From positions 1,922,001 through 1,986,000 of the forward strand of contig NZ_CP072333.1 of NCBI RefSeq assembly GCF_018127745.1: a DNA stretch of 64,000 bases. Reading direction: 5' to 3'. The notes under the pieces were generated by a model. It worked only from the letters and a program-made list of their open reading frames with translations, searched no databases and was not told where the DNA came from. The translations under genes and the position numbers were made by a program. Every line of letters starts with the position of its first letter. Positions within the stretch are counted from its first letter, which is position 1. The stretch is from Porphyromonas sp. oral taxon 275 (GTDB lineage Bacteria; Bacteroidota; Bacteroidia; Bacteroidales; Porphyromonadaceae). Positions 12,571 to 24,400 of this stretch are shown here, piece by piece.

Positions 12571-15500
12571 TTATTCGAGGGAGAAGCTGAGGCCAAGACC
12601 CTTGAGCTCGTTCAGCAGGACGTTGAGCGACTCGGGGATGCCTGGCGTAGGCATGGGGTCCCCCTTGACGATCGCCTCATAGGCCTTGGAGCGGCCGTGG
12701 ACATCGTCCGACTTGATGGTCAGGATCTCCTGAAGGATGTGCGAAGCACCGAAGGCCTCAAGAGCCCAGACCTCCATCTCCCCGAAGCGCTGGCCACCAT
12801 GCTGGGCCTTACCCCCGAGGGGCTGCTGCGTGATGAGCGAGTAGGGACCGATGGAGCGCGCGTGCATCTTGTCATCGACCATGTGACCGAGCTTGAGGAA
12901 GTAGGTCACACCAACGGTCGCGGGCTGGTCGAAGCGCTCACCCGTACCCCCGTCGTAGAGGTAGGTCTTACCGTTGCGAGGCAGGCCAGCCTTGTCCGTC
13001 CAGGCGTGCATATCGTCGAGCGAAGCACCGTCGAAGATAGGTGTGGCGAACTTGCAGTCCAGACGACGACCCGCCCAAGCTAGGACGGCCTCGAAGATCT
13101 GACCGAGGTTCATTCGCGAAGGCACCCCGAGCGGGTTGAGGCAGAGGTCCACAGGCGTACCATCCTCGAGGAAGGGCATATCCTCCTGACGGACGACCTT
13201 GGAGACAATACCCTTATTCCCATGACGACCGGCCATCTTATCCCCGACCTGGATCTTACGCTTCTTGGCGATGTAGACCTTGGCCATCTGGATAATCCCG
13301 GAGGGGAGCTCGTCGCCCATCGTCTCGTCGAGCTTCTTGCGGCGGAGCTCGGAGTCGTACTCCTTAGACTTCTTGAGGTAGTTGGCGATGACCTCAGCGA
13401 TGAGCTTGTCTGTATGCTCGTTGCCCGTCCAGCTCGATACGAGGATCTCGTTGTAGTCGAGGCTCTCGAGCTCGGTGCGGGTGAACTTGGCCCCCTTGCG
13501 GATCTTCTCGATGCCGAGGAAGTCCTTGACGCTGTTCTTGCAGGTCTTGCCCGAGGTGAGCTTATAGAGCTTGTCGATGAAGCTGTCACGCAGCAGGCCC
13601 TGACGCTGCTCGCCCTTGGCGTCGAGCTGAGCGACGACCTCCTTGAGCTCGGCGCGGCTCTTCTTACCCGCCTTGGAGTAGAGCTTGGTGTCGATGACTA
13701 CCCCGCGCAGCGAAGGCGTGGCCTTGAGCGAAGCATCCTTGACGTCGCCTGCCTTGTCGCCGAAGATGGCGCGCAGCAGCTTTTCTTCAGGCGTAGGATC
13801 AGACTCACCCTTAGGCGTGATCTTACCGATGAGGATGTCCCCAGGGTTGACACGCGCCCCGACACGGATGATCCCGTTCTCATCGAGGTTGCGTGTAGCG
13901 TCCTCCCCGACATTGGGGATGTCGCTGGTGAGCTCTTCCATCCCACGCTTGGTCTCACGGACGTCGAGGCTATACTCGTCGACGTGCACCGAGGTGAAGA
14001 AGTCCTCACGGACGAGGCGCTCGTTGAGCACGATAGCATCCTCGTAGTTGTAGCCCTTCCAAGGCATGTAGGCAACCTGCACGTTGCGGCCAAGCGCCAG
14101 CTCTCCAGCCTGGGTCGAATAGCCCTCGGTCAGGATATCGCCGTGCTCGACACGCTGCCCCTTGTGGCAGATGGGGCGCAGGTCGATCGTCGTGCTCTGG
14201 TTCGTCTTACGGAACTTGGGTAGGTGGTAGGTCGTGATGGGATCCTCGAAGCTGACGAAGATCTCGTCCTCGCTGCGGTCGTAGCGGATCTTGATGCAGG
14301 TAGCGTCTACGTAGACGACCTCACCCGAGCGCTCGGCGACGACCTGCGTGCGGGAGTCGCGTACCAGCTGAGCCTCGATACCCGTACCGACGATAGGAGC
14401 CTCGGGGCGGAGGAGGGGGACAGCCTGGCGCATCATGTTCGATCCCATGAGGGCACGGTTGGCATCGTCGTGCTCTAGGAAGGGGATGAGCGAGGCAGCT
14501 ATGGAGGCGATCTGAGTAGGAGCGACGTCCATCAGCTGGACCTCCATGGGGTGTACGACGGGGAAGTCGGCCTCCTTACGCGACTTGACGGCGTCGCGGA
14601 TGAAGCGGCCTTCGTCGTCCAGCGGAGCATTCCCCTGAGCTACGATCAGGTCTTCCTCTTCCTCTGCGGTGTAGTACTTCAGCGAGTCGTCAGAGAAGTC
14701 CACACGCCCCTCCTCTACCTTGCGGTAGGGGGTGGTGATGAAGCCGAGGTTATTGATCTTGGCGTAGACGCAGAGCGAGGAGATCAGACCGATGTTTGGT
14801 CCTTCTGGCGTCTCGATAGGACAGAGACGGCCGTAGTGGGTATAGTGTACGTCACGGACCTCGAAGCCGGCACGCTCACGCGACAGACCGCCAGGGCCGA
14901 GGGCCGAGAGGCGGCGCTTGTGCGTGATCTCGGCCAGAGGGTTCGTCTGGTCCATGAACTGCGACAGCGCGTTCGTCCCGAAGAAGGAGTTCACGACCGA
15001 GGACAGGGCCTTGGCGTTGATCAGATCAGTGGGGACGAAGACCTCATTGTCGCGAACGTTCATACGCTCACGGACGGTGCGGGCCATACGTGCTAGGCCG
15101 ACGCCGAACTGATTGTAGAGCTGCTCACCCACGGTACGCACACGGCGGTTGGAGAGGTGGTCGATATCGTCGACGACCTCCTTGGAGTTCACCAGCGCGA
15201 TGAGGTGCTTGATGATGGCTACGATATCCTCGTTGGTCAGGACGCGGATATCGGGATCGATTTCAAGGCCGAGCTTCTTATTGATACGGTAGCGGCCGAC
15301 CTCGCCGAGGTCATAGCGCTTGTCCGAGAAGAAGAGGCTCTTGAGGACCTCACGTGCGCTCTCCTCGTCGGTAGGCTCCTGGTTGCGGAGCTGACGATAG
15401 ATGTAGTAGAGAGCGTCGTGCTCGGAGTTACAGGGGTCCTTCTGCAGCGTGTTGAAGATGAGGCTGAAGTCTAGGGCATCCTCAGCCTTATCCTTATGCA

Positions 15501-16383
15501 GGAGGATAGTCTTATTGCTGGACTCGAGGATCAGCTCGATGTTATCCTCCGTCAGGACGGCCTCACGGTCGACCAGCACGGTGACGCGCTCCAGCGAGAC
15601 GACTTCACCCGTGTCCTCATCGCTGAGGTCATCGATGTAGGTCTTGGTGACGCGGCCTGCCAGACGGCGGCCGATGCACTTCTCCAGCTGGGTGCGGCTG
15701 ACCTTCACCTCCTCGGCTAGGTCGAAGAGATCCAGGATATCCTTATCCGTCTCGATACCGATGGCACGAAGGAGCGTCGTCATAGGCAGCTTCTTCTTGC
15801 GATCGATATAGGCGTACATCACATTGTTGGTATCGGTGGCGAACTCGATCCAAGAGCCCTTGAAGGGGATGATACGTGCCGAGTAAAGTGGCGTACCATT
15901 GGTATGGATGCTCGAGCCGAAGAATACCCCGGGCGAGCGGTGGAGCTGAGAGACGACGACGCGCTCCGCACCATTGATGACGAAGGTCCCAGCATCCGTC
16001 ATATAGGGGATGTAGCCCAGGAAGACATCCTGGACCGTCGTGTCAAAGTCCTCGTGGTCGGGATCCGTACAAGAGAGCTTGAGCTTTGCCTTGAGGGGCA
16101 CACTATAGGTCAGCCCACGGCTAAAGCATTCCTCAATGGTGTACTTCGGGGGATCGACATAGTAGTCGAGGAATTCGAGGACGAAGTTATTGCGCGTATC
16201 GGCAATCGGGAAGTTCTCGTTGAAGACGCGGTAGAGTCCTTCGCTCTTACGCGACTCGGTAGCTGTGTCCAGCTGGAAGAAGTCGCGGAAGGACTTCAAT
16301 TGGACCTCGAGGAAGTCTGGGAACTCCAGGGGGTTCTTGATCGAGGCGAAGTTGACTCTCCGTGATTGAGGATTAGCGGCCAT
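12571..16383 (-). CDS. rpoB: RNA polymerase subunit beta
   Basis: 1270 residues. The rifampicin region is visible near residue 480-545 ([33 protein letters not shown]), with wild-type-like Q, D, H, R and S positions. The C-terminal catalytic core has GRHGNKG and [12 protein letters not shown]. It starts [17 protein letters not shown]. Beta joins beta' in the catalytic core of RNA polymerase. It lies downstream of rplL, after a hairpin that is probably an attenuator, so expression relative to the ribosomal stalk proteins is likely tuned by partial read-through. Confidence 0.99.
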   Translation of the reverse strand: MAANPQSRRVNFASIKNPLEFPDFLEVQLKSFRDFFQLDTATESRKSEGLYRVFNENFPIADTRNNFVLEFLDYYVDPPKYTIEECFSRGLTYSVPLKAKLKLSCTDPDHEDFDTTVQDVFLGYIPYMTDAGTFVINGAERVVVSQLHRSPGVFFGSSIHTNGTPLYSARIIPFKGSWIEFATDTNNVMYAYIDRKKKLPMTTLLRAIGIETDKDILDLFDLAEEVKVSRTQLEKCIGRRLAGRVTKTYIDDLSDEDTGEVVSLERVTVLVDREAVLTEDNIELILESSNKTILLHKDKAEDALDFSLIFNTLQKDPCNSEHDALYYIYRQLRNQEPTDEESAREVLKSLFFSDKRYDLGEVGRYRINKKLGLEIDPDIRVLTNEDIVAIIKHLIALVNSKEVVDDIDHLSNRRVRTVGEQLYNQFGVGLARMARTVRERMNVRDNEVFVPTDLINAKALSSVVNSFFGTNALSQFMDQTNPLAEITHKRRLSALGPGGLSRERAGFEVRDVHYTHYGRLCPIETPEGPNIGLISSLCVYAKINNLGFITTPYRKVEEGRVDFSDDSLKYYTAEEEEDLIVAQGNAPLDDEGRFIRDAVKSRKEADFPVVHPMEVQLMDVAPTQIASIAASLIPFLEHDDANRALMGSNMMRQAVPLLRPEAPIVGTGIEAQLVRDSRTQVVAERSGEVVYVDATCIKIRYDRSEDEIFVSFEDPITTYHLPKFRKTNQSTTIDLRPICHKGQRVEHGDILTEGYSTQAGELALGRNVQVAYMPWKGYNYEDAIVLNERLVREDFFTSVHVDEYSLDVRETKRGMEELTSDIPNVGEDATRNLDENGIIRVGARVNPGDILIGKITPKGESDPTPEEKLLRAIFGDKAGDVKDASLKATPSLRGVVIDTKLYSKAGKKSRAELKEVVAQLDAKGEQRQGLLRDSFIDKLYKLTSGKTCKNSVKDFLGIEKIRKGAKFTRTELESLDYNEILVSSWTGNEHTDKLIAEVIANYLKKSKEYDSELRRKKLDETMGDELPSGIIQMAKVYIAKKRKIQVGDKMAGRHGNKGIVSKVVRQEDMPFLEDGTPVDLCLNPLGVPSRMNLGQIFEAVLAWAGRRLDCKFATPIFDGASLDDMHAWTDKAGLPRNGKTYLYDGGTGERFDQPATVGVTYFLKLGHMVDDKMHARSIGPYSLITQQPLGGKAQHGGQRFGEMEVWALEAFGASHILQEILTIKSDDVHGRSKAYEAIVKGDPMPTPGIPESLNVLLNELKGLGLSFSLE

Positions 16384-16436
16384 CTATATATCTGAGTGAT
16401 GTGATAGTACGGATTCGTTATTCTAAGACACGAAAA

Positions 16437-16468
16437 GGTTAAGACCCCCCTCGCAGGGGGTCTTAACC
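16437..16468 (-). terminator. Attenuator-like hairpin between rplL and rpoB
   Basis: GGTTAAGACCCCC and GGGGGTCTTAACC form a 13-bp stem around a short loop. On the minus strand it is followed by TTTT (16433-16436). It lies 35 bp after the rplL stop and 53 bp before rpoB. In other bacteria a partial terminator between rplL and rpoB keeps ribosomal protein output above polymerase output; the same role is inferred here. Confidence 0.8.
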
Positions 16469-16503
16469 ATAATCACCTGTAGGACAGGTGGTATAGCGTT
16501 AGC

Positions 16504-16872
16504 TTACTTCAGCTCTACTTCAGCGCCGGCTTCTTCGAGAGCCTTCTTCAGCGCTTCAGCCGTAGCCTTGTCTACGCCCTCCTTGACAGGAGCGGGAGCA
16601 GCGTCTACGATGTCCTTAGCTTCCTTCAGACCGAGGCCGCACTGTTCCTTAACAGCCTTGACGACCTGAAGCTTAGCAGCACCTGCGCTCTTGAGGATCA
16701 CATCGAAGGAAGACTTTTCTTCTTCCTGAGCGCCTTCAGCGGGGCCAGCAACCACTACAGCAGCTGCTGCGGGTTCGATTCCGTACTCATCCTTGAGGAT
16801 AGCTGCGAGTTCGCTTACTTCCTTTACCGTCAGGTTTACTAGCTGTTCGGCAATTGCTTTGATATCTGCCAT
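16504..16872 (-). CDS. rplL: Ribosomal protein bL12 (L7/L12)
   Basis: 122 residues: an N-terminal dimerisation helix ([19 protein letters not shown]), an alanine-rich hinge ([17 protein letters not shown], about 33-49) and the C-terminal factor-binding domain ([19 protein letters not shown]...[15 protein letters not shown]). It forms the ribosomal stalk that recruits elongation factors and binds the ribosome through L10, which is encoded 48 bp upstream. Confidence 0.98.
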   Translation of the reverse strand: MADIKAIAEQLVNLTVKEVSELAAILKDEYGIEPAAAAVVVAGPAEGAQEEEKSSFDVILKSAGAAKLQVVKAVKEQCGLGLKEAKDIVDAAPAPVKEGVDKATAEALKKALEEAGAEVELK

Positions 16873-16920
16873 GTCGATTGATTATTTCGTTGTTGTTGAT
16901 TCTTGTTACTGTATAGGGGC

Positions 16921-17427
16921 TTACTCAGCTGCAGCTTCCTCTGCCTTGTCCTTGTTCTCAAGCGCAGAGACCACGTTGCGGATAGGCGACTGGAGGAGCG
17001 CGACGACGTCGGCGATGAGCTCTTCCTTGCTCTTGATAGCGACGAGCTCAGCGAGCTGGTCAGCACCGTAGAAGCCAGTCTCAGCGTAGGCAGCCTTGAG
17101 GCGCAGCTTCGACTCTTCCTTCTTATCCTTAGCGAAGTCCTTGATGATCTTGGCGGGGGCGTTTGCTACCGTGGTGAACATGATAGCGGTGTTGCCCTTC
17201 AGTGCGCTGTAGAGGGTAGCGAAGTCCGTCTCAGCCTCAGAAAGCGCCTTGCGTAGGAGCGTGTTCTTAGCTACGACGAGCTTGATCCCACCCTTGTTGC
17301 AGGCACGACGGAGCAGAGCCGTCTTAGCTGCATCGAGACCTTCGATGTTGGTCAGGTAGAAGTGTGGATACTCGTTGAGGTAGCCCTTGAGCTGCTCTAC
17401 TACAAGTCCTTTATTTTCCTTTCTCAT
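16921..17427 (-). CDS. rplJ: Ribosomal protein uL10
   Basis: 168 residues, beginning MRKENKGLVVEQLKGYLNEY. It contains the family segments YLTNIEGLDAAKTALLRRAC and LVVAKNTLLRKAL, and an alanine/glutamate-rich C-terminal tail that holds the L7/L12 dimers. It is 17 bp downstream of rplA. In other bacteria the L10-L12 complex represses its own mRNA leader; the short gap here leaves little room for a long leader. Confidence 0.98.
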   Translation of the reverse strand: MRKENKGLVVEQLKGYLNEYPHFYLTNIEGLDAAKTALLRRACNKGGIKLVVAKNTLLRKALSEAETDFATLYSALKGNTAIMFTTVANAPAKIIKDFAKDKKEESKLRLKAAYAETGFYGADQLAELVAIKSKEELIADVVALLQSPIRNVVSALENKDKAEEAAAE

Positions 17428-17444
17428 GATTTCTTCCTTTGCTA

Positions 17445-18140
17445 TTATTCTTCTACGGACTTAGGATCGATCTTGATACTTGGACTCATCGTGCTGGAGA
17501 GATAGATGCTCTTGACATAAGTCCCCTTGGCAGCCGTAGGCTTCAGGCGGATCAGCGTAGAGATGATCTCATGCGCATTGTCGTAGATCTGCTCCGCAGA
17601 GAAGGATGCCTTACCGATGGAGGTATGGACGATACCCGTCTTGTCGACCTTGAAGTCGATCTTACCCGACTTCACGTCCTTGACAGCGGCGGCGATATCG
17701 TTGGTCACCGTACCACTCTTGGGGTTAGGCATGAGGCCACGAGGACCGAGGACGCGACCGAGAGCACCGATCTTACCCATGATAGCGGGCATGGTGATGA
17801 TGACATCGATCTCCGTCCAGCCACCGCGGATCTTTTCGATATACTCGTCGAGTCCTACATAGTCAGCACCTGCCTCCTTAGCTTCAGCTTCCTTGTCAGG
17901 AGTACAGAGGGCAAGTACACGTACCTGCTTACCCGTACCGTGAGGCAGAGTGACGACGCCACGAACCATTTGATTTGCCTTGCGAGGATCGACACCGAGG
18001 CGGACATCCACGTCTACGGAGGCGTCGAACTTGGTCGTGGTGATCTCCTTGACCAGTGCTGCTGCTTCCTTCAGTGAATAGCTCTTCCCGGGCTCGATCT
18101 TAGCGAAGGCCTCCTTGCGCTTTTTCGTAAGTTTGCTCAT
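17445..18140 (-). CDS. rplA: Ribosomal protein uL1
   Basis: 231 residues, beginning [20 protein letters not shown]. Diagnostic segments are [27 protein letters not shown], and [18 protein letters not shown] near residue 130-150. It forms the mobile L1 stalk that handles deacylated tRNA and binds 23S rRNA. It is 17 bp after rplK, the standard order. Confidence 0.98.
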   Translation of the reverse strand: MSKLTKKRKEAFAKIEPGKSYSLKEAAALVKEITTTKFDASVDVDVRLGVDPRKANQMVRGVVTLPHGTGKQVRVLALCTPDKEAEAKEAGADYVGLDEYIEKIRGGWTEIDVIITMPAIMGKIGALGRVLGPRGLMPNPKSGTVTNDIAAAVKDVKSGKIDFKVDKTGIVHTSIGKASFSAEQIYDNAHEIISTLIRLKPTAAKGTYVKSIYLSSTMSPSIKIDPKSVEE

Positions 18141-18157
18141 TTTCGTCTTGATCTATA

Positions 18158-18598
18158 TTAGTTACCGGGGAAGTCGCCCTTAACGGTGATACCCATACTG
18201 CGAGCCGTACCAGCAACGATCTTCATCGCAGCCTCGACAGTGAAGCAGTTTAGGTCAACAATCTTATCCTGTGCGATCGCGCGGACCTGATCCCAAGTGA
18301 GCTCAGCTACCTTGTTGCGGTTGGGCTGTGCCGAGCCGCTCTTGAGCTTAGCCACTTCCTTCAGCTGGACAGCTACGGGAGGGGTCTTAACGATGAAATC
18401 AAAGGACTTGTCAGCATAGTAGGTGATCACTACAGGGAGCACCTTACCAGCCTGGTCCTGAGTTCTGGCATTGAATTGCTTGCAAAACTCCATTATATTG
18501 ATCCCCTTAGCACCCAGTGCAGGTCCTACGGGAGGTGAGGGGTTTGCAGCCCCACCCTTAATTTGCAATTTTAGTTGTCCAGCAACTTCCTTAGCCAT
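18158..18598 (-). CDS. rplK: Ribosomal protein uL11
   Basis: 146 residues, beginning [19 protein letters not shown]. The proline-rich N-domain ([20 protein letters not shown]) and C-terminal RNA-binding domain ([12 protein letters not shown]) are complete. It sits at the base of the GTPase-associated centre with the L10-L12 stalk. It follows nusG by 65 bp. Confidence 0.98.
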   Translation of the reverse strand: MAKEVAGQLKLQIKGGAANPSPPVGPALGAKGINIMEFCKQFNARTQDQAGKVLPVVITYYADKSFDFIVKTPPVAVQLKEVAKLKSGSAQPNRNKVAELTWDQVRAIAQDKIVDLNCFTVEAAMKIVAGTARSMGITVKGDFPGN

Positions 18599-18663
18599 TG
18601 TTTTACTCTTTGACTATTACACACTTAGTAAATAGTGCAAAAGAATAGCCTGCGTAACCAGCG

Positions 18664-19215
18664 CTACTCTTTAACCACCTGCGAATAATTAAGCTCCAGC
18701 GGAGTCTTACGCCCGAACATCTTGACCATCACACGCAGCTTCTGCTTCTCGGGAGTGACCTCCTCGACCGTCGCTTCGTAGTTGGCAAAGGCCCCATCGA
18801 TGATGCGTACGACATCACCCACATAGAGATCGATCTCGTAGACCCCTTCCGAATCGGCCATCTGGTCGGCTCTGCCTAGGATCTGCTCCACCTCTGAGCG
18901 CTTGAGGGGCTCGGGCTCTCCACCACGCTTAGCACCCAGGAAGCCGATGACGTTGGTCATATTGCGCAGCGTGTGCGCGACATCACCGACGAGGACAGCC
19001 TCGATGAGCACGTAGCCGGGGAGATAGGGGCGCTCCTTGATGACCTTCTTGCCGTTACGCTGAGAGACGATCTTCTCTGTGGGGATAAGCACCTGAGAGA
19101 CATACTGACCCAAGCTCGTAAGCTTCATCTCTGCCTCGATCTGCTCCTTCACCTTCTGCTCCGTGCCGCTGACGGCGCGTAGCACATAGAATCTCTTTTC
19201 TCTTACTTCAGACAT
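18664..19215 (-). CDS. nusG: Transcription antitermination/elongation factor NusG
   Basis: 183 residues with an NGN domain (FYVLRAVSGTEQKVKEQIEA, residues 8-27, and YLPGYVLIEA near 65) and a C-terminal KOW domain (VGDVVRIIDGAFANYEATVE, about 130-149). NusG binds RNA polymerase and supports processive transcription and coupling to ribosomes. It is 27 bp after secE, which is the usual arrangement. Confidence 0.98.
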   Translation of the reverse strand: MSEVREKRFYVLRAVSGTEQKVKEQIEAEMKLTSLGQYVSQVLIPTEKIVSQRNGKKVIKERPYLPGYVLIEAVLVGDVAHTLRNMTNVIGFLGAKRGGEPEPLKRSEVEQILGRADQMADSEGVYEIDLYVGDVVRIIDGAFANYEATVEEVTPEKQKLRVMVKMFGRKTPLELNYSQVVKE

Positions 19216-19242
19216 AAACTGCTCTTGGTCTCTAGGGTAGCG

Positions 19243-19449
19243 CTAGGCTCCGATCGTGCTATACACCAGCTTCAGGATGGTCTCGAATGCCTTGTCCATC
19301 CCTAAAACGACTATAGCGATGATGAGGGAAGCAACCATCACCACCACAGCGCTATTGGTAAGCTCCGACCACGTGGGCCAGCTCACCTTCTGCGTAAGCT
19401 CGACATACGAGTCGCGGAACGCGGCTCCTATCTTTTTTGTGAAACTCAT
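19243..19449 (-). CDS. secE: Protein translocase subunit SecE
   Basis: 68 residues from the ATG at 19447-19449 (MSFTKKIGAAFRDSYVELTQ). A farther upstream start would run into the tRNA-Trp region and is rejected. It has the SecE signature (ELTQKVSWPTWSEL), then one transmembrane helix at about 35-55 (VVVMVASLIIAIVVLGM). This short form with one helix is usual in Bacteroidota. It stabilises SecY in the inner-membrane translocon. It lies between tRNA-Trp and nusG. Confidence 0.95.
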   Translation of the reverse strand: MSFTKKIGAAFRDSYVELTQKVSWPTWSELTNSAVVVMVASLIIAIVVLGMDKAFETILKLVYSTIGA

Positions 19450-19464
19450 TATCGCTTTATTTAG

Positions 19465-19537
19465 CACGGGTTGAGAGACTCGAACTCCCGACACCTGGTT
19501 TTGGAGACCAGTGCTCTACCAACTGAGCTAAACCCGT
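19465..19537 (-). tRNA. tRNA-Trp (anticodon CCA)
   Basis: A complete 73-nt cloverleaf on the minus strand. The acceptor arms ACGGGTT/AACCCGT pair fully. The anticodon loop CTCCAAA is flanked by CTGGT/ACCAG, the T-loop is TTCGAGT, and the discriminator is G. The 3' CCA is not encoded. It lies between tuf and secE, the common Bacteroidota arrangement. Confidence 0.97.
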
Positions 19538-19542
19538 AGGAG

Positions 19543-19574
19543 AGAGGGGCAGCAGCGGAGGCTGCTACCCCTCT
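19543..19574 (-). other. Hairpin between tuf and tRNA-Trp
   Basis: AGAGGGG-AGCAGC pairs with GCTGCT-CCCCTCT around GGAG. There is no T-run on the minus strand, so it is more likely an RNA-processing or stability element separating tuf mRNA from the tRNA than a true terminator. Confidence 0.5.
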
Positions 19575-19592
19575 TCTTTGTTTGGCCTCTTC

Positions 19593-20780
19593 TTAGTCGA
19601 GGATTTCGGTGATCTGACCCGAACCTACCGTACGGCCACCTTCACGGATAGCGAAGCGAAGACCTACAGAGCAAGCTACTGGGTAGATGAGCTCAACGTT
19701 GATCTCAACGTTGTCACCAGGCATCACCATTTCTACACCTTCGGGGAGGGTGATCTCACCGGTTACGTCGAGCGTACGGATGTAGAACTGAGGACGGTAC
19801 TTGTTGTGGAAAGGCGTGTGGCGACCACCTTCTTCCTTCTTCAGGACGTAGACACTAGCCTTGAAGCGAGAGTGGGGCTTGACCTGGCCAGGCTTAGCGA
19901 TGACCATACCACGCTTGATTTCGTTCTTGTCGATACCACGGAGGAGGAGACCGACGTTGTCACCAGCCTGACCTTCGTCGAGGATCTTACGGAACATTTC
20001 GACACCCGTTACGACAGACTTCAGACCTTCTGCACCGAGGCCGATGATCTGAACTTCGTCACCCGTGTGGATAACACCCGTTTCGATACGACCCGTTGCT
20101 ACCGTACCACGACCCGTGATGGAGAACACGTCTTCGACGGGCATGAGGAAGGGCTTATCGATGTCACGAGGAGGCAGGGGGATCCAGGTGTCAACGGCAT
20201 CCATCAGCTCCATAACCTTCTCTTCCCACTGGGGCTCGCCATTGAGCGCACCGAGGGCAGAGCCACGGATGACGGGCGTTTCATCACCGTCGAAGTCGTA
20301 GCTGGAGAGCAGCTCGCGCATGTCCATTTCGACGAGCTCGAGCATTTCTTCGTCATCGACCATATCGCACTTGTTCATGAAGATGACCAGGCGAGGTACG
20401 TTGACCTGACGAGCCAGAAGGACGTGCTCACGCGTCTGAGGCATAGGACCATCCGTAGCAGCTACTACAATGATAGCACCGTCCATCTGAGCAGCACCGG
20501 TAACCATGTTCTTCACATAGTCAGCGTGACCTGGGCAGTCAACGTGAGCGTAGTGACGGTTAGCCGTTTCGTACTCTACGTGCGAGGTGTTGATCGTGAT
20601 ACCGCGTTCCTTTTCTTCGGGAGCGTTATCGATCGAGTCGAACGAACGGAGTTCGGAGAGACCGCGCTTAGCAAGCACCGTGGTGATTGCAGCGGTAAGG
20701 GTCGTCTTACCGTGGTCGACGTGACCGATCGTACCGATATTTACGTGCGGTTTCGATCTGTTAAAAGTTTCTTTAGCCAT
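19593..20780 (-). CDS. tuf: Elongation factor Tu
   Basis: 395 residues. G1 is [14 protein letters not shown]3 is [11 protein letters not shown] and G4 is NKCD near residue 135. Domains 2 and 3 are complete ([30 protein letters not shown]), and it ends [11 protein letters not shown]. It delivers aminoacyl-tRNA to the ribosomal A site with GTP. It is preceded by tRNA-Thr and followed by tRNA-Trp, secE and nusG, so one transcript from the promoter at 21003-21033 can supply all of them. Confidence 0.99.
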   Translation of the reverse strand: MAKETFNRSKPHVNIGTIGHVDHGKTTLTAAITTVLAKRGLSELRSFDSIDNAPEEKERGITINTSHVEYETANRHYAHVDCPGHADYVKNMVTGAAQMDGAIIVVAATDGPMPQTREHVLLARQVNVPRLVIFMNKCDMVDDEEMLELVEMDMRELLSSYDFDGDETPVIRGSALGALNGEPQWEEKVMELMDAVDTWIPLPPRDIDKPFLMPVEDVFSITGRGTVATGRIETGVIHTGDEVQIIGLGAEGLKSVVTGVEMFRKILDEGQAGDNVGLLLRGIDKNEIKRGMVIAKPGQVKPHSRFKASVYVLKKEEGGRHTPFHNKYRPQFYIRTLDVTGEITLPEGVEMVMPGDNVEINVELIYPVACSVGLRFAIREGGRTVGSGQITEILD

Positions 20781-20847
20781 AACTAAAATATCTATTCTTA
20801 AGAAATATGCTCGATGTGAGCGTCTAGATACTCCACGTCCGACTCTT

Positions 20848-20922
<75 letters not shown>

Positions 20923-21002
20923 TTGTCATGCATGCGTATCTGTGGAAGACGCCTCTCCCTAATAGCGTGAGCCTCACTGGACTCTTGGGCTATTTTCGCC
21001 TG

Positions 21003-21033
21003 CAAATATACAAACTTTTCTCAACATACCAAA
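21003..21033 (-). promoter_or_regulatory. Promoter of tRNA-Thr-tuf operon (TTTG-N19-TATATTTG)
   Basis: On the minus strand TTTG (21030-21033) is separated by exactly 19 bases from TATATTTG (21003-21010). This is a full match to the Bacteroidota housekeeping sigma consensus (TTTG, N19-20, TAnnTTTG). Transcription would begin near 20996, about 75 bases before tRNA-Thr. Confidence 0.85.
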
Positions 21034-21272
21034 CGCACAAGCAATTACCGCCTGCACGCCGCCCTCCCACGCTCCCCTAGCCTCCTCTATCTCTTGACGC
21101 ACCGCCTCCCTAAGGCTGGGAGGGAAGCACCGCCTCTAGGCTCTCGCCGCGCGCTCCTACGCTCTATATATAATGGAGCAGAATGCTCTCCCCTCACCCC
21201 AAGCAGGCGCTTGCCCGCCTCTCCCTTCGAGGACAAGCTCCCCTAAGGGCCACGCCCGCGCTCCGCCCATTA

Positions 21273-21378
21273 GCCTCGGGGCGCGCTGAGGGATATCCGT
21301 GAGGCCTCGTGAGGGCTATCGATCAGCGAGCCGAGGGACGGCAGTCAGCGCGCTGATGGATATCCCTCAGCGCGGGGG
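21273..21378. repeat. 22-bp tandem array, copy A (left of the hsd locus)
   Basis: Four units begin near 21287, 21310, 21332 and 21354 with consensus TGAGGGATATC-N2-TCAG-N5. This 106-bp block differs from the block at 28311-28416 at only 5 positions and has the same orientation. With the tuf promoter it accounts for the gene-free stretch 20923-21441; the rest holds nothing I can identify. Confidence 0.85.
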
Positions 21379-21441
21379 CAAACTACAGTGATGACTGCAA
21401 GGGTAAGGAAAGGGAAAGCAAAAGGGAAAAGCGAGCGCGGC

Positions 21442-24400
21442 CTACTCGTCCTCAGGATCAAGCGCCGAGGGATCGAGGAGCTCGCCCCCGATCTGCTTGT
21501 AGGTATCCACGAGGCGCTCGACCCGCTCGAAGATACGCCGCAGCCGCTGCAGGTAGCCTGGATTCTTGACAAGCGGAGCTGGGGGCAGGATCTCACTAAA
21601 GTCCGTTCCCAGGTCGGAGGCATACTCCTGGTGTAGCGCAGCAGCGATATACCGTCGTGCCTCCTGGGGGCGCAGCCCCTCCTCGCTGATGAGCTCCTCG
21701 ACCTCCTGCTCCTTGCGGTCTCGGGCATAGGCATAGAAGGCACGCACCAGCGTCTCCTTGTCGGGGATGCTGTCTAGATCCTGCCCCTGGATGAAGTCAG
21801 TGATCAGTCCCTCCTTGGCTCGGTGCTCTACGCTCGCACGCACCACGCGGCGCAGCTCTTCGATGAGCCCTTCCTTACTCTTCTTCTCCTTGTAGTAGTC
21901 AAAGAGCAAGCTCAGCAGGTAGTCCAGCGTGATCTCCTGGCTCTTGAGGAGCTCGATCTCGAAGGTCACTCCTGACCAGTCGACTGCTGGGGTAGGCGAT
22001 GGGGTATCGTCCTCCTCGCCTCCTGTTGAGGGCGTAGCAGAGCGGCGCTTGCGGAGGATGTCCTGGTAGGTCGATCTGTAGTCCTGCGTATCGCGATGGC
22101 TGAGCAGCTCGGTCTCTACCAGCTCCTGCAGCTCCTCCTCGCTCAGTCCATAGCGCTCCTGGATACGAGCACGTCCCTCGGTATCCTCGGGCTGCAGCGC
22201 CTCGAGCTCACGGCAGGCCGTATACTGGTCATAGTTGCGCAGCCTGTGTTCCATCCTCAGATAGGCACCGAAGAGCACCACGAAGTCGTACTCTGCCTGT
22301 TCCCCCACGATAGCCTTAGGGTCGGGGAAGCTGCTGCGCAGCTCACCGAGCAGCTGCTGATAGCCGGGCTGGAAGGTGCCCGAGGCATCCTCATAGCCGT
22401 GCATGTAGTCCCCATAGCCAAGCTCCAGCAGTAGCGTGGTCTCCTTACCCAGGCTGTCGCTGAAGAGGCGCAGCGCTTCGTTCGTCGCCCCCTCGAGGTC
22501 TCGGAAGCAGACGATATTCCCGAAGGCCTTCGTCTCGTTGTAGATACGGTTGGTGCGGGAGAAGGCCTGGATCAAGCCATGATAGCAAAGGGGCTTATCC
22601 ACGAAGAGCGTATTGAGGCACGGCGCGTCGAAGCCCGTGAGGAACATCCCCACCACGAGCAGCAGGTCTACCTCCCCTGCACGCGTCCGCTTCGCCAGGT
22701 CACGGTAGTAGTTCTGGAAGGAGGCGCTATCCAGCCCATAGTTCGTGCCGAAGTAGCCGTTATAGTCCTTGATGGCCCGCGCGAGGAACTCCCGATTCGA
22801 CAGCTCCAGCAGCTCGGGATCCGCCCCCTCGTCCGCGATCGAGCCCTTCGGTTGTACCGGCTCATTGGGCTGGACGGAGAAGATCGTCGCCACACGCAGC
22901 GGCCGATCGAGTCCCTGCTGCAGCTGCTGCAGCTCGTCATAGTAGACGCGTAGGGAGTCGATACTGTCGACGGCGAGCATCGCATTGAAGCCGCCGCGGC
23001 CGCTCACCGGGCGGTGGGTCTTGCGGGGATACTGCTCGAGGATATAGCGACAGATCTGGCGGATGCGCTCGGGGCTCCTTAGCCCGACGTTCGCCCCAGG
23101 GAGTGCATCCACCTCCTCAGGCGAGGCGCGCTCCAGATCACGGAAGGCAGGGCGCACATCATTATAGTCGACCTTGAACTTCAGCACCTTCTCATCCCGT
23201 ATCGCATCGGGCAGGATATAGCGGTGCAGGCAGGGACCGAAGACCAGCTCCGTCGTCTGGTCCTCGACCGCGTTCTCCTTGAAGATGGGCGTCCCCGTAA
23301 AGCCGAACTGATAGTAATAGCGGAAGCGAGTCTGGATGAGCTGCTGCGCCTCGCCGAACTGCGAGCGGTGCGCCTCGTCGAAGATCAAGACCACCTGCTG
23401 CTCGTAGACGGGGAGCTCCGCCTCCCCACGCAGTAGGCGCGTGAGCTTCTGTATCGTCGTGACGATGATCTTGCGGTCAGTGCGCTCAAGGTTGAGCTTC
23501 AGGCCGCGCGTGCTGTCCGATCCATTGACGCTGTCGGGCGAGAAGCGCTGGTACTCCCGCATCGTCTGGTAGTCCAGGTCCTTGCGGTCGACGACGAAGA
23601 AGACCTTATCCACGAAGTCCAGCTGCGTGGCTAGCTGGGCGGCCTTGAAGCTGGTCAGCGTCTTGCCCGAGCCCGTCGTATGCCACACGTAGCCGCCCGC
23701 CTTGGGAGTGGACCAGGCCTTTTGCAGCCAGGCGTTGCGCACCTTGCTGAGGATGCGCTCGGTAGCCGCCACCTGATAGGGACGCATCACCAGCAGCGTA
23801 TCCGTCGTATCCAGCACCGTGTAGGTCAGCAGCAGCGAGAGCAGCGTGCGCTGCCCGAGGAAGGTAGCGGTGAAGTCCCGCAGCTCCTTGATCGGCTGGT
23901 TGTCTACCAGCGCCCAGTTCATGGTGAAGTCATAGCTACTCTTCTCTCGGCGCGTCGTGGCGGCGAAGTAGCGGGTATCCGTCCCGTTGCTGATGACGAA
24001 GAGCTGTACGTAGCGGTAGAGCGAGCTCTCCCCGTGGAAGCTCTCGCGACTGTAGCGGTGGATCTGGTTGAAGGCCTCACGTATGGCCACCCCGCGCCGC
24101 TTGAGCTCGAGGTGCACCAGCGGCAGCCCATTGACGAGGATCGTCACGTCGTAGCGGTTCGTCCGCAGGCCCGTCTGCTCGAGCTGCGAGATGACCTGCA
24201 GCTTGTTGCGCCGCTGGTCCTGCTTATCGACCAGGCGGATGTTACCCAGGTGCCCATCATCGTAGACGAAGTCATAGATATAGTCATCGTAGAGCTTACG
24301 CGCCTTGGCCACGGCATCCTCACCGGGCTTGTCGAGGTATTCGTCCACGAAGCGCTGCCACTCGGCCTCGTTGAAGCTGATGCCATTGAGTGCCTCCAGC

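Noticed and set aside
19578..20786. A 402-codon open frame antisense to tuf
   Set aside because: Composition shadow of a strongly biased gene; tuf is certain.
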